The notes under the pieces were generated by a model. It searched no databases, had not been told where the DNA came from, and saw only the letters and a program-made list of their open reading frames with translations. Source: Glycine soja (taxonomy: Eukaryota; Streptophyta; Magnoliopsida; Fabales; Fabaceae). Taken from it: a stretch of DNA of 64,000 bases. The DNA lies in assembly GCF_004193775.1 (NCBI RefSeq), contig NC_041011.1, positions 40,121,167 through 40,185,166 of the forward strand. The letters are read 5' to 3'. Shown here one piece after another: positions 37,701 to 49,993 of the stretch. The translations under genes were made by a program, and so were the position numbers. Numbering within the stretch: position 1 is the first letter of the stretch; every line of letters starts with the position of its first letter.

Positions 37701-38803
37701 AAGCTCTAAGAGCTTGGAATAGGAGAATTAATAGCTTCCTGTCACAAATTGGCTTCAAGAAATGCACCTCAGAACATGGAGTTTATGTGAGATGTCTACA
37801 AGACAGTAAATCAGAAACATTGATTGTATGCCTATATGTTGATGACCTTTTGATTACTGGCAACAATGAGGAAGCAATTGTTGTATTCAAAGGTCAAATG
37901 ATGAATGAATTTGAGATGAGTGATCTGGGACTCTTCTCCTATTTCCTTGGAATGGAGTTTAGAATGACTTAGTATGGTACAGTAATGCATCAGTCCAAGT
38001 ATGCACAAGATCTATTGAAGAAGTTCAATATGCAGCAAAGCAATCCAGTAGGAACACCAACAGAGGTTGGACTTGTGTTAGAGAAGGAAACAGATGAAGA
38101 ACTAGTTGATCTTACTCACTATAGAAAGATAGTTGGTTGTTTGAGGTACTTATGTAACACAAGGCCTGATTTAAACTTCAGTGTTGGGCTAATCAGTAGA
38201 TTCATGCAAGAACCAAGGCAGTCTCACTTGCTAGCTGCTAAGAGAATTATGAGTTATGTTCAAGGGACAACCAATTTTAGAATTCTATTTCCAAAGGGTG
38301 AAGTTGACACAGGACCAGAATTGATTGGATATTCTGACTCTGACTGGTGTAGAGATAAAAATGACAGAAAAAGCATTGTAGGATACATCTTCTTTTATGG
38401 AGGAGCTCCAGTTTCTTGGTCCTCCACCAAGGAACCAGTGGTAGCGTTGTCATCCTGTGAAGCTGAGTATATTGCAGCCTCATAAGCTGCATGCCAAGCA
38501 GTGTGGCTGGATGCCCTGATGAAGGAATTGCAACTGGAAAAGTCATGTAAAGTGAAGCTGTTGGTAGACAATAAATCTGCCATTGATTTAGCAAAGCATC
38601 CAGCTTCTCATGGAAGAAGTAAACACATAGAAATAAAGTTCCACTTCCTAAGAGAGCAAGTCAGCAATGAGAAACTGAAGATTGAACATTACAGAACTGA
38701 AATTCAATTTGTAGACATACTCACTAAGGCTTTAAAGCTAGAAAGGTTTAGATGTTTAAGAGATTTCATTGGAATTGTTTGTGTAAATACAACTTTGAAT
38801 TAA
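34763..38803 (+). pseudogene. Copia gag-pol polyprotein, one frame with 13 internal stops
   Basis: The frame opens at ATG 34763 (MAGSSSIIQG) and closes at TAA 38801. Gag spans about 34763-35590, with the zinc knuckle CHNCQKLGHYAQDC near 35600. The protease motif reads LNSGCSTHM near 35775, where the catalytic Asp of the usual DSG is Asn. Pre-integrase and integrase follow ([31 protein letters not shown] carrying the D, D and E) at about 36130-36700. RT includes YVDD at 37835-37846. RNase H runs through SDSDW and SSCEAEY, then DNKSAIDLAKHP. In-frame stops lie at 34946, 35264, 35399, 35465, 35702, 35882, 35990, 36086, 37028, 37058, 37469, 37970 and 38483. No frameshift separates the domains. 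It cannot make a full polyprotein. Confidence 0.92.
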
Positions 38804-38810
38804 GGAGAAG

Positions 38811-39013
38811 TGTTAGGAATAATTCAAAGTTTAAAATAGGTTTTAAACTATTAGTTAGTTAAAAAATTAGTTAAGTTTATTTCTCATAATCAACCGTAGT
38901 TACTTTTCACCTACTATATAAGAAAGGTCTTTTTTGTAACTCAAAATAATTTTTTGATCAAAATACAATTTTATTCATTCCTTATTCCTTGAAACTGTGA
39001 GTAATTATTAATA
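38811..39013 (+). repeat. 3' LTR of the copia retrotransposon
   Basis: Copy of the 5' LTR (TGTTAGGAATAATTC...). It is about 7 bp longer because of a small insertion near 'cttattccttgaaac', and its last bases are decayed. It is preceded by the polypurine tract at 38802-38810. Confidence 0.9.
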
Positions 39014-39018
39014 ACTGA

Positions 39019-41667
39019 AAGAAAGAGCAATAGATATTGATAGGACATACCTCATTCTCAAGTAGGACCAGTTAAGCAATAAATTTGTGGACAAATTAGT
39101 CAAGTCGAAAGGTATAAGTCCATTTTTTTTTGGTGGAGAAAAGGTATAAAGTCCATAAGATGCACAGTATTAACTTTTAGAATGGCATTGTGTATAATTG
39201 CACTTAATGATTGGTTCCTAAGTGTACTCGTGTAAAATGTGAGAGAAGAGATGTAAATTGTTGAACGATATATTCTTCAACACCATCATCATTAGCATCT
39301 TTGGCATTAAAAGATATATAATATATACATCAATCCAGTTAGACAAATCTTATCTTACTGCTGCTGGTCAAAAAGAATTTGATACAGATAGTCAAAGGCA
39401 TAACATGTCATTTCTGCATGAGCTGTTTGAATTATTATTTGTTTCCTTTCTTAATTAGTTTTAGCCGGAGCTTTCTTCTTCTTCTTTTTTTTTTTTTAAA
39501 GAATACTAGCTAATATCCAAACACCATAGTAAACATTCACGTGATTAATTAGAATTGAATCAAATAAAATTATTGAGACATACAGTTAATTCCCAAAAGC
39601 TCAAACTTAAGACTTCTGTAAGTCGTACGAAAAAAGATACATATTAACTTATAGATTAATTAATAGCTCTTGACAATTAATTTCACTGGTTGAATATGGT
39701 TATTATAGCAGTTTTGCAGTAAAAAAAAAGCCTCCTAGTTTTAATTACAAAAACAATTTTCACAACGGATCACAAATGATTTCTTCTTCTTTTTTATTTT
39801 TTTAATCAAAAATGATTTTTTCTTCTATTCATCAAACAAAAATATCAAAGTTTTAATAACTCATACATATTATTCAATCAACCAACTCGATTAAATTCCT
39901 GAATCACAAATAATTTCATGGCAGTTCTTAAACTTTCTCCCATCTCTTTTTTATTCCATTAATATCTTTTAAATAGTGTGTATGCAACTGTTCATTTTTT
40001 TAATTTTATTTTTAAAGTGTGATTGTTCTAATTAATTAATTTCATTTAACAAGCGCAGCATATTTATTTTGATAATGAAGTACACTTTTGTTTATACTAT
40101 TTTTTTAATCACGCCAATTTTTATTAATTTATTTATAGCTTTATAAACTGTTCAAGGTTTTTATATACTAGAAAGTAAACGAGCGTGCTTAATTTGTATG
40201 GTACGAATTTCCTAATTTATTTTTATAATGTCAACAAAAGTGTCGTTTTTTAATGTAAATAAAATTATTGCTTTATTAATTTCATAACCACTACAAATCG
40301 TGCTTCTGAGAGAGATTAGATGAAGACATAATTTTATTTAAAAATGATTTCGGTACAATCAAAATCGGAAAAGTATAATTGAACACGCGCAATAAAGTAA
40401 AACGAGCGCGCCTAATAATTTGTATAAAAAAATTTGTTATCTTATTTGAAATTATGCGCATAATAATTTGGATATGTAGGGTGACACACTACCTGGAGGG
40501 GATTTTTTTTATAAAAAAAATTAAAAAACTTGTTATCTTATTTGAAATAGTTAATATTTATTGAAGGTTTTTGTGGACGCGCAAAACATGTCAAACCATG
40601 ACAAATTTGGGGTTTTGGTATTTTCTCTGTAGTATGCATTGTGCTTCTTCAATCTTCCATTCCTGTTGTGAGTGGGTTTTCCCCAAATAAAATAATTATT
40701 TAAAAAAAAAATCTGAAATAAACATGCACTTGATCAAATCAATAACCTCAACTTGCAGTAATTATTAATAATCTTATACTGCTTTTCCGTAATTAAATAT
40801 AAAACTCTTGTAAGTAATTCACATCTTTTAAGAAAATTGATTAATATATTTTTTTAATAATATTAAATTTATTAACAATTGTATTTGTTTGTCAAAATTA
40901 TCCTTAAATTTATTGGGACTCATAATCTTTCTCTTTTCACTTAATTATTTTCTCACCTACTAAATTAATGTGTGTTAGTCTCTTTATTAATTCCATTCTT
41001 ATAAGAGAGATAATATAATTATCTTTTAAATATATATCATTTATTAAAAAATAATAAAAGATATTTTCATAAAAAATAATTAATGTAGAAGACAATCCAA
41101 AAAGAGTTTATTATAAAATAATAAAGGATATTTTTATAAAAAATAATTAATGTAAAAGACAATAAAAAAATCTTATAAAAACAGACAAATAAAACTAAAA
41201 AAAAATTACATTCAGTAACAGAGGGAGTATAAGAATCATACATTAACAATTCCCAGGTCAATCGAAGAATATATATACAATTTCCTTTACAATGAAAGAA
41301 TTAGGGTAGTATCCAGTCAAAAAGAAAAAGAAAAAAGAAAAATAGTGCTGTACAATATATGAAGGTTGCATGGCATATTACCATCAATTCTTCTGGTGAG
41401 ATAAAGTACTGCCATTTAATTCTGAACTGAGTTATTAACCATACTTATTTTTTTTTAAGCATAAGGACTCTGCATAACCACTTCCCTCTCTAAAGTGTAG
41501 CTAAACCATATTGTGTATCCTTTCTCCTTCAGCTCTCTTTTCCATTGTGTTCAATCTTAACACCTTTCACTCCAAGTCTAGCTTCTACATTTCCTTCTAA
41601 AGAATACAAATTCAATACGTAATTTTAATGTTCAAAGAATCTTCTTTCTACCCGCAAAGCAACATAC
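39019..41667. other. AT-rich intergenic stretch
   Basis: No gene seen. A direct repeat of about 60 bp (around 41042-41103 and 41107-41166, 'aaaataataaaagatatttt' type) ends next to 'cagtaacagagggagtataa', which resembles a Stowaway-type MITE terminus, so a degraded MITE probably ends near 41231. Confidence 0.5.
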
Positions 41668-43204
41668 TTAATGATATACTTGAGGAGCAACAAAAAACTC
41701 GCTCTCAATAACAGCCGGTCTAAGATCTTCCTCACGCATGAACTCCAAAGGAAAGGAAACAAGATGCTTCACAGACTTCAACCTATGTATTGGGTCTATT
41801 GTTTTGATTTCTCCATTTTCATGACAGACCAACTCATCTGGGGCTATTCCCATGTCTATGGTGGTATGACCAAGTTTTTCTTTCCAGTGAACCATGCTTG
41901 GCCGAAGTGCAGCTCTTCATGTTATTGTAAAGTATAATACAATTATAAGAAAGGATAAACTAGAAGCTAAAAGAGATAATAAGAAAACATAGAAGAAGAA
42001 AATGGGGAAAAGTCCACTTGAGTGTATCTGATCGTTGGGAATGCAAGCAAAGACCTCATGGTATATCCTAGTATTCTCCTGTTAAAACGTATAGAAGTTT
42101 ACATTACTACATTGATACCATAGGAACTCAGTCAACTAACGTGTGTTAACCAAAAAATAAAGTCAACATCTGACTATATCATGTTTGTTTAAGAAAAATA
42201 TATTTTTTATTCTGCCTATGTATATTACAAACATCTTATCAGTCACCGTGTTGTCAAGTAAAAAATTGAGCTCAATTATTAAAATATAGGGGCTTAAAGG
42301 AAGATGTGTTTTCTTAACATATTGATCGGCTACGATGTTGATAAATAATTTTTCTCTTAAATCACCCAATATCGAAGAGGACACACAAACCAGGAAGTCA
42401 AAGTCTAACCTTTGCAGTTGCTTACCACAAGTCCTTGTAGGTTGTATTTGTATCTGCCACCGGATCACTGATTTTACCGATCTGTTATGAAGAAGAGAAT
42501 ATTGTTAGGTGGATCTTATCAAGAAAGTAAAGTAAACAGATGAACATGTTACAAGTCTTTTGTGATAACAGACAACTAAGAAAATGATGGTTATGTAGTT
42601 AGTACGGTTGCTCATGGAAATTATGGTTGAGCAAACTCCAAAGGTAATTAGAGAAACAAATCCTAGCAAAAGTGCTGACCAAAAAAAAATCTTAACAAAA
42701 GTAAATAAGTTGAGCTATTTGCCCATTCCTGGTTTTGATGGAGTCAACTGCAAGTGTGTAACTGTAACACATGGTAGTGTGAGCCACTTCCTAGAGGGTA
42801 GTGACCAGGGAAAAAGGGAGAGATGCTTTTCCACTCTATGACTAAGAATAGAGATATCCAAGCACATGAATGTGATGAAACTGCTATGCAACTTCATTAT
42901 CTCATAGTTTTACACTTCCATGAACAAGTTTACAAGATGTCAGGTTTTAATCATTGCACATAGCCTAATTTTTTCAAACTTGTTTATTGTTCCCATTAAT
43001 CAATAACAGATAGACTGCCTGATAGAGCCTGCATTGCCGCAACATGTGGCATAAAAAGCCCAAATTTTGATCATTGCCATAATGAGCAGCGGAGTCTATA
43101 GGAAAATTTCCCAGCCTTCCATGGTTTCCCATTCATCAATGATTCAACATATTCTTTGTCTTCTATAATCACTCCCATCTGGTTGATGAAAATTGTTAAC
43201 TCAT

Positions 43205-44571
43205 TAATAAATGTATCAATTTGTCTCAAGTAGTAAAGTACGAAATTCAAGTATCAGGAACTTTGTTCGTACTTGTATTGGTGTATATCCCAATTTTTGA
43301 GCAAGAGAAGGGTAGAAAAAAAATGAAGAATTATAAATGTCAAATTTGAAGAAAGTCAAAAATTTAAAAAATATAAGATAAAGAGAGGTAGGAGATAAGA
43401 TAAAAATTTAAAGAGATAAGAGATTTAAAAATAAAAAAGTAGAAGATAGAATAGATAGATTTTAAGGTAAAAGATAAGAAAAGTAAAAGATAAAGATGAT
43501 GATAATAAGTTTGAATGCTTAGAGATAAATTCAGAATGTAAATGTGTTGGAGTCTAACATGCGAAAACTACTTGTGATGCAATGTTAATAAATTTTCTCT
43601 ATTTTATGTCATCTCAGTTTCTACCCACATCTATTATCTACTGCTATGATACTCTATATTTGGTTTCCTGCATGAATAACCTAATTTATTTATTTTTCTC
43701 TCCTAATTTTCTTTGAAAAGATAAAAACAGTAAATTGCATTAAGATTGAATATGTATAAAATAGGCTAAACAAATCTCAATCTATTTCTAGCAATGACTT
43801 CTTTTAGATGTCTTTCCCAGTTCTTAGAAAATAATCATTTTTCAATGCATTACTTCCTAAACAACAATACATAAGCATGAGCAATCAGACCATAATCAAT
43901 AAACAACAAAACACAGAAAAGAGCACTAAAAACTAGATTGCATTAAATAGTAATAAGAAATAATTACATTAAAAGAGTTGGTCTGCCAGACTCCCAACAT
44001 CAAGGATTTAACCTTTCATTGTCATGAGAGACTTTATACTTTAAGGGTTGATTGTGGATAGAAGAAGGAAATGAATGGATAAAGGAAGAAAAGGCGATAA
44101 TGGACATAGAAAGAGAGTTTCCCCTATTTGAGATACTCAGACTTAGGATGTATTCCATAGGGAGTTTTGAGTCTTGGTGTGTCTTTATCCTTTGCTTCCT
44201 ACTCCTTTTATAGGCCTAAGGTAGCTTAAGATTCACGCAATCTCGCGCTAAGCAGGCCTTATAGGCTTAACGAGTATGACGGTGATCACGTGCTTAAAGC
44301 ATGATTCGCGCTAAGTGCACCTTTGGGCTTCTTCGTGAGCATTCTTCGCGCTAAGCTTGTGCTGGTCCAATCTTTAACTTTTTCTTCAAGGCTTTGCATC
44401 AATTTTTCCTCAAAATCACTTGTAATTTCCTTCTTTTAAATCTTGCTGACCAAAAATTAAAATGATATTAAAATCATCATTATTTCATTAAAAACAACAG
44501 TAAAATAAAGAAATTTTAATCATTCTTAGTCAAAATTGACTATCAATTAAACTCAAATTTTGCAGTTGTCC
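43205..44571. mobile_element. Solo-LTR-like dispersed repeat, copy 1
   Basis: This is similar over most of its length to 55090-56093. Shared order of blocks: 'aatgtatcaa', 'gtacttg...cccaattt', 'ctcccaac', 'gactttatacttta', 'gagggtttcc'-like, 'gtgtcttt', 'cgcgctaagc', 'ttgcatcaattttcctc', 'cattatttcatta', 'aaattttgca'. No coding frame exists in either copy. A long AT/purine-rich left part makes this copy larger. The size, the lack of genes and the 'cgcgctaagc' motif fit a solo LTR of a legume gypsy element, but the ends (TAATAA...TTGTCC) are decayed. It lies in the PLD relic. Confidence 0.6.
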
Positions 44572-44898
44572 AAAATCATTACAATTACACATGCTTTTAG
44601 AAATAGCTGATTATAGAAACAAAAGGCAGATATCAAATGTACCTTAGAGTCTCTTAATCCAAGAAAATTGTGACCATTTATATTAGATGATCCAATAAAA
44701 GCTATACGATCATCAATTTACTATGCACATATACTTGTATCAATATGGGAATTATACACCAAACAAGAAAAATATTTGAGTGGTTAAATCATTATAAAAG
44801 CTAAACATTGTGTACTAGATCTAGGAGATCCAAACTACACTTTTTGAAGATCTCTTTTGGCCTAGAGCAAAATGTTTGATGTTTTAGAAACAAAATCA

Positions 44899-45245
44899 AC
44901 ACCACGGTCGCCGTCAATACCAACACCAACTCGCACTACCACTGTCGGCGTCTGGATCGACACGGAGAAGACCAATGACAACCTGCACTCTCCCTCTATC
45001 TTCTTTCTCGTTCTCCGACGTTTTCGATGTCGTTGGTTGTTGTAAGAGAAGTCGGTGACACGGAGGTGGTTGAACTTCTAATGCGGCGATGCCTGACACC
45101 ACGGTCACGATCAATACCAACACCAACCCGCACTGCCACTGTCGGCGTCTGGATCGACACGGAGAAGACCAATGACAACTTGCACTCTCCCTCTGTCTTC
45201 TTTCTCGTTCTCCGACGTCTTCGATGTCGTTGGTTGTTGTAAGAG
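44899..45245. repeat. Direct repeat, 150 bp twice, offset 197 bp
   Basis: 44899-45048 and 45096-45245 are about 95% alike by eye ('acaccacggtc', 'ccactgtcggcgtctggatc', 'gacgt.ttcgatgtcgttgg'). The sequence is far GC-richer than its surroundings and has no consistent coding frame. It adjoins the LRR fragment and is probably part of the same transposon interior. Confidence 0.85.
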
Positions 45246-45480
45246 ATCGCATTCAAGGAGGTTGGTGGAGAGGTTGAGGGATTGGAGGTTGGAGTGGGAG
45301 GGGAGAAATGACATGTTGTTGAGGGAGCCAAATAGGGCATTTTGGGAGAGATCTAGAGAGGTTAATGTGAAGGCAAACTTGGAGTGGGAGAAAGGAGGCA
45401 TGGCGGTGGGATTGGAGAGGTTTGTGGATTTTAGGGTGAATGAATACTACTGCTATAGAAAGAGAGAGAAACAAGAGTAA
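45246..45480 (-). pseudogene. Captured fragment of a BRI1-like leucine-rich-repeat receptor gene
   Basis: On the minus strand, a frame from about 45401 reads LTSLDLSQNALFGSLNN then NLQSLNLSTNLLECD. This is the LxxLxLxxN pattern and closely resembles the N-terminal LRRs of brassinosteroid receptor BRI1 from legumes (from memory). Only about two repeats are present, with no signal peptide, no kinase, and repeat sequence directly on either side. It is an exon piece carried by the CACTA-like element and not a gene. Confidence 0.65.
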
Positions 45481-47692
45481 AAAACATGTGTGTTAGGTTT
45501 TTGTGCCCTTCAACGGTGGTTTTAAATAACCGATGTAGACGGTCTAATTTCAAAGATGGTCTCTTAAAAATAGATGTAAAAAATTTTCCATTATTTACAA
45601 AAATGTTACTGCAATTTATTTAACATCATTTTCTCCTAAACCGATGTGGATATAGCGATGTAAAAAGAACTTTTTTTAGTAGTGTGCGATTAAAAACATA
45701 AAAACAGAATTGGATTTCATAAAACAACTCAAAATAACCCAAAAATTGATCCTTTAGGGATTCCTACACATATTCATTCTAATCTCCAAGTGTAAATAAC
45801 TCATCTCTTACCTCGATGCAATCACTTAAGCGTTCCGTTAGCAATAATGACATTTCTGATACTCTCTAGAGCTCCTCCTCTAATTGCTCAATTAGGGTTC
45901 TTGAGAATTAGAGAAAAAGGAACAAAAAGTGTTGTGTAAAACTGTTCTGAGGTTAAAAATTTCTTTATATAGTGAGAGTTCTAATGACTTAATTCTTATT
46001 TTTATTTATTTATTTATTTCTTAAAATAAAAACTAAAAGGAACAGGATATGAAAAATTGGTTCGGAATGGAAACAAAATGAGAAAGACAAAATAAGAAGG
46101 GGGAAATGTGTTTTATTAGTCTAAGTACGAAATTATTCTGTACATTGCCACTATGACATATGCACAATGTAAGCAACCAGTCAAAGCTTAATTCAAGACT
46201 TATCACAGATTTTGTCTTGAGATCACTATGAAAATATATGTTTCATTTTGATGCAACGCTGAACAGGATATAGTTATCAACATTGAAGCAAGATCAAGAT
46301 TAGTACAGTTCCTCAAAATTAATTTACCTCAATGTAGATAAAATGCTTTGCTTCTTCAATAAGAGAACAATATGCAGTGTGAATGCTTTCTTCAGGCTGA
46401 CTTGTTCCAGCAGACCACTGGCTGACACTTCTGATTACCTGCGGATTTCACATTCATCCAAGATAGTGGCAAATAAAAAATTATGTAAACTTATATTGAC
46501 ATAAATTAGGGTAACTCCCAAACTAAGAACCAATATGTTGTGCTAGATTCTGTGCATAAACATGGATGAACAAACGTTAATATGACCAATTGTTTTGGCA
46601 CAAATATAATTTATATTGCCCACCCAAATGGAAACACCAAAACAATCCTTCCCTGAATTATTCTAGGAGCAAAATTTTGCAAATTTGTCTGTTTTATAGT
46701 TTGCACACCCTTTCTGTATAAGCATATGGTTTCTGACATGGCATATCATCCACAAAATAATTATTCTTCACACCATTGTAAACTTTTTCCCCTTTTATAA
46801 AGAATTTACAGCGACTGAAGAATAATATGATATTTATGATCTAATATTGGTACAATTTTCTACCAATAACTACTAAAGTCATATTTTACCAGTCTTTGTA
46901 GACTGTTCTAAGAAAGACAAATTAATTATTCAGGGACTAGTGCAAATTTGAAAAACTTCATCTTTTACAGAGAAGCTCCAGAAGGCATCATACTAACCTG
47001 ACAGTGGCAGGTAGTACGTGGACCAACTTGTCCATATTACAAAGTAGTGTCATCATTGGTTTCTTCAGGTGCTTCCCACCAATTATCTAGAGCAACGACA
47101 ACAGGTTGTGCCCCCAAGTAAGGAACAACTTCAACTTGAAACCCTTTCATCTGGGTGTCTGAAACTAAAGTTTCATGCTCCAGCTTTTGGGACAATAATG
47201 GAGAATTTCCACTTAAATTTTTATGATCTCCATTTGAAGTATCTAGTCCATCAGCTTCTTGAGGTAAAAGTAGTGGTATATCCTGCATTGGAGACTCTGA
47301 GGAAAATGAATCCTGCATGTCAGTATCTTTCCACTTGTCTTCGTCTTTCTTTTCATCAATTAATGTCTATCTCTTTGCTTCTTGCCATGTAACGAGGAAG
47401 GACCATGTGATGGTGAGGCATAAGTAATGGAATTCCATGTTCATTTGGAGCTTTAGTTCTCTATGATATGCTTCACCATGTAAGATAGGACGATGACAAT
47501 AATAATAAAAAGAAACATTTCAGATGAAATAACATCATTTTGTATACCTTAGCATGGTTCCAACGTTGAACAAAGTGCCGAGCAATGTCACAACAGGGAG
47601 GTACCCAAAGAGCACAATGGACATCATGCCATGGCATACGGGGATACTTCTTGCGATCCAATTCATCATGCCATGAATTTGGCTCAGATTCT

Positions 47693-49993
47693 CTATCAGC
47701 AAACAAAAAATAAAAATTATATAATCTTACTAAGAACATAAAAAAGCACCAACTCATCAGCAATAGTGAAGGCTCCAACATGGCTAATTGTAATACATAT
47801 GACATGGCTAAAGGCATTATAATGGATCCTACAGCATTAAGGAAATGTAAAATGCATTTTTACGAGTTCAATTCTTAGTTACTGTGTATGAAAAAGATTT
47901 TATTAGAAAATATAAAATTTACGTGGATAAAAAAAAAGAATACTCTGGCAATGTTTTGGTATCCTTTGTGCCAATTAAAACGTTGATATTTATAACACGA
48001 AAAAAAAAACAAAAAACTTCCATTTTGAGTTTAACGGAGCCAGAAAGAATTATGTAAACAAACAATACTGTGAAAACAACAATTCTAGTGTTGTTGTTTT
48101 TATTTTTTTATTTTTTTGAGAAACTTCTTTTACTGTCGTTGCTGTTATAGAAAATTAGAAATTTTTTCATACTATAATATTAAATAAGGCAAAAACGCTA
48201 GGATGTTAAAATTATATTCGAATTTCTTTGGCTGTGGAATGAAGTAAGAAGGCAACTGAAGTTTAATAATGAAAGGCCAAAAGTTTGTATTCCAATGATT
48301 TGATCCTTAAAATGATTGAAGCCTCCTGAAAGCGTTATTGTCATTTGGTGAAACGGTGGAGGAGAGCAACTTTGGTTAAAAATCAAGAACTGACGAAATA
48401 AATGCACACAGGCTGAAAATGTAAGCGGTATATATCCTTCAGTTTGAAAGAGAATATCCAACTTTTGATGCTTGCCACTGAAAATATGCCAAAATGGCAT
48501 ATGATTGGTATTCCTTAATAATAACAAATTCAAACTAATAAGGATCGGCATGTTACCTCAATGGATGATTATTGATTCTATTATTCCACCATTAAGGAGA
48601 AAATTCATAATAAAAAAAATAGAATTGCCACTTATTTTTAACATAAATTGCAGCGCCAGGTTATTTATATGGCCAAAATAGATTGGAAATCATCTGCTAT
48701 TTTTTTTAGTTGTGGTTTGTATATATTTGTGATTTGTGATAACTCAAGTAGCTTTGCAACAGTCTAGCCCCAAAAAAAGAAAAAGCAAAAAAAAAAAAAA
48801 AGACGACACAGAGTTTAGTAGTGCGTAAGAACAAAGTAGGGCCTGCTAAGTGACTAAGTCATTCACCAAGTTGAAGACAAAAACGATAGAAAAGTAGCCA
48901 TTGGCAGGCTAAGACAATTGGACAAATATTGAAAACATGATTAGCTGGATCAGTCATGTAACGTGTCAAAATCCTAATTACATCATATCACTTTGTGTCT
49001 TTCATCTCGTCAATCGTCCAGTATATGGACATATGGTTTAATTTAACCAATAAGAAAAATGAAAAAGACTAAATATATCACTTTGCAATAGGTTTTGCTT
49101 TAAAAATATGTAAAAAAACGGTATTGCTTGAAAAACAAACTCACGCCCTTACGTTACAGATCTCAACGAGTCTCGTAACATAAAGTTATGTTCAACCAGA
49201 AGTTATTAGATATGAACTTAGCGTATATACTCAATAATGTGACCCTACGTCAATGTCATTACTCTCCTTTGAAGTTTCAAATTTCCTCCATTATTAAGAT
49301 TCTCAACATAAAATATTGATATCTATGTGGTATTGCACATCATCGTCCATACCTAAATATAACTCACTAAAATAAATCCATACCTAAATACTTGCAAGTC
49401 ACCTAACCTAAACAGGAAACAATCATTATAATCCTTACAAGACAAGAGTTGTAGGTATTGATCGTGAGTAATGGATTCAGGGTTTGTTTGAATAAGTTTT
49501 TCTAAAATCACTTCTAATAAAAGAAAATAAGAAAAAAAATGAAATGAACATTTTCATAAGGCCAATAGAGTTTCTCCATTAACTAACCATTAACTAATTT
49601 TGTAGATGTTCTTTCATCTTTTAGAGTAGTTATATGAGAGTTTCTATAAATTAATTAATGGAAAACTCATTTTTCTTATGGAGAAGTTGTTCATTTCATC
49701 TTTTTCTTCCTATTTTTTTTCTCTTAGAAGTGTTTTTAGAAACCAAATAGTAGTTTACTCACCTAAAAGATAATTTCACTGTTAAAAGAAATCTCATGTT
49801 TAAAAACTTTCTACCAGTCTACTAATATTCATATAGACCACAAAATCAAAGTGAAAAGGTTAAGGAAAAAAGGAATATGATAAATTCTTTTAACCGTTCC
49901 AGTAGCACAGTAACTCACAAGAAGCTGTGAGTAGTGTATAGAGAAACTTATGAATGAGCTTCGTCGTGCACAATGGACACACTGAAAAAAGTT
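47693..49993. other. Intergenic stretch upstream of the PLD relic
   Basis: Upstream exons of the phospholipase D gene (PX, PH, first HKD) should lie here if present; I find none. The DNA is AT-rich with poly-A runs near 48790. The open frame at 48198-48551 has no family similarity I can see. Confidence 0.5.

Larger units (their letters stand above)
34294..39013 (+). mobile_element. Ty1/copia LTR retrotransposon, structurally full-length but inactivated
   Basis: LTRs at 34294-34489 and 38811-39013 flank a single polyprotein region, with a primer-binding site after the first LTR and a polypurine tract (AAGGAGAAG) before the second. The host bases flanking it are GCTGA and ACTGA, a near-match to a 5-bp target duplication. 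The domain order gag, protease, integrase, RT, RNase H identifies copia. The 3' LTR ends TAATA where the 5' LTR ends TAACA, so one end has decayed. It lies in intergenic DNA in the plus orientation and does not interrupt a recognisable gene. Confidence 0.93.
44899..45684. mobile_element. CACTA-like element end with captured host sequence
   Basis: The right end 'tttttttagtagtg' (45671-45684) is the reverse of CACTACTAAAAAAA, a CACTA-type terminus. Just inside it are spaced copies of an 'accgatgt' motif (about 45525, 45640, and the variants 'agatgtaaaa' and 'gcgatgtaaaa'), as in CACTA subterminal repeats. I could not find the matching left terminus, so the left boundary given is only the start of the GC-rich block. 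The element seems truncated and carries the 150-bp repeats and the LRR fragment. Confidence 0.55.
41668..47692 (-). pseudogene. Phospholipase D zeta-type (PX/PH-PLD) pseudogene, 3' part only
   Basis: Exon relics run colinearly on the minus strand: 47692-47548 (ESEPNSW..DELDRKKYPRMPWHDVHCALW, RHFVQRWNHAK), 47460-46998 (IPLLMPHHHMVLPRYM, DIPLLLPQEADG, GQVGPRT), 46438-46328 (IRSVSQWSAGTSQPEESIHTAY), about 43180-43047 (NGKPWKAGKFSYRLRCSLW), 42481-42410 (KISDPVADTN, YKDLW), 42078-42010 (FACIPNDQIHS) and 41914-41668 (WKEKLGHTTIDMGIAP..SFPLEFMREEDLRP..APQVYH). Damage: a 1-bp frameshift near 47367, an in-frame TAA at 47037-47039, a stop after SLWQ, and a stop in YKDLW at 42422. PX, PH and the first HKD exons are absent upstream, and the exons carrying the second HKD motif are missing between 43.2 and 46.3 kb, where other repeats lie. 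The intact family makes phosphatidic acid in membrane trafficking and phosphate starvation; this copy cannot. Confidence 0.88.

Noticed and set aside
43924..43936. 'cactaaaaactag' as the left terminus of the CACTA-like element
   Set aside because: It matches only the first five bases, lacks subterminal repeats and lies inside the LTR-like repeat.
44914..45340. Several Arg-rich frames on both strands over the 150-bp direct repeats
   Set aside because: The frames differ between the two copies and show no domain; composition and duplication explain them.
48198..48551. Minus-strand frame upstream of the PLD relic as its missing N-terminal exon
   Set aside because: No PX, PH or HKD pattern and no splice-phase continuity with the first relic exon.
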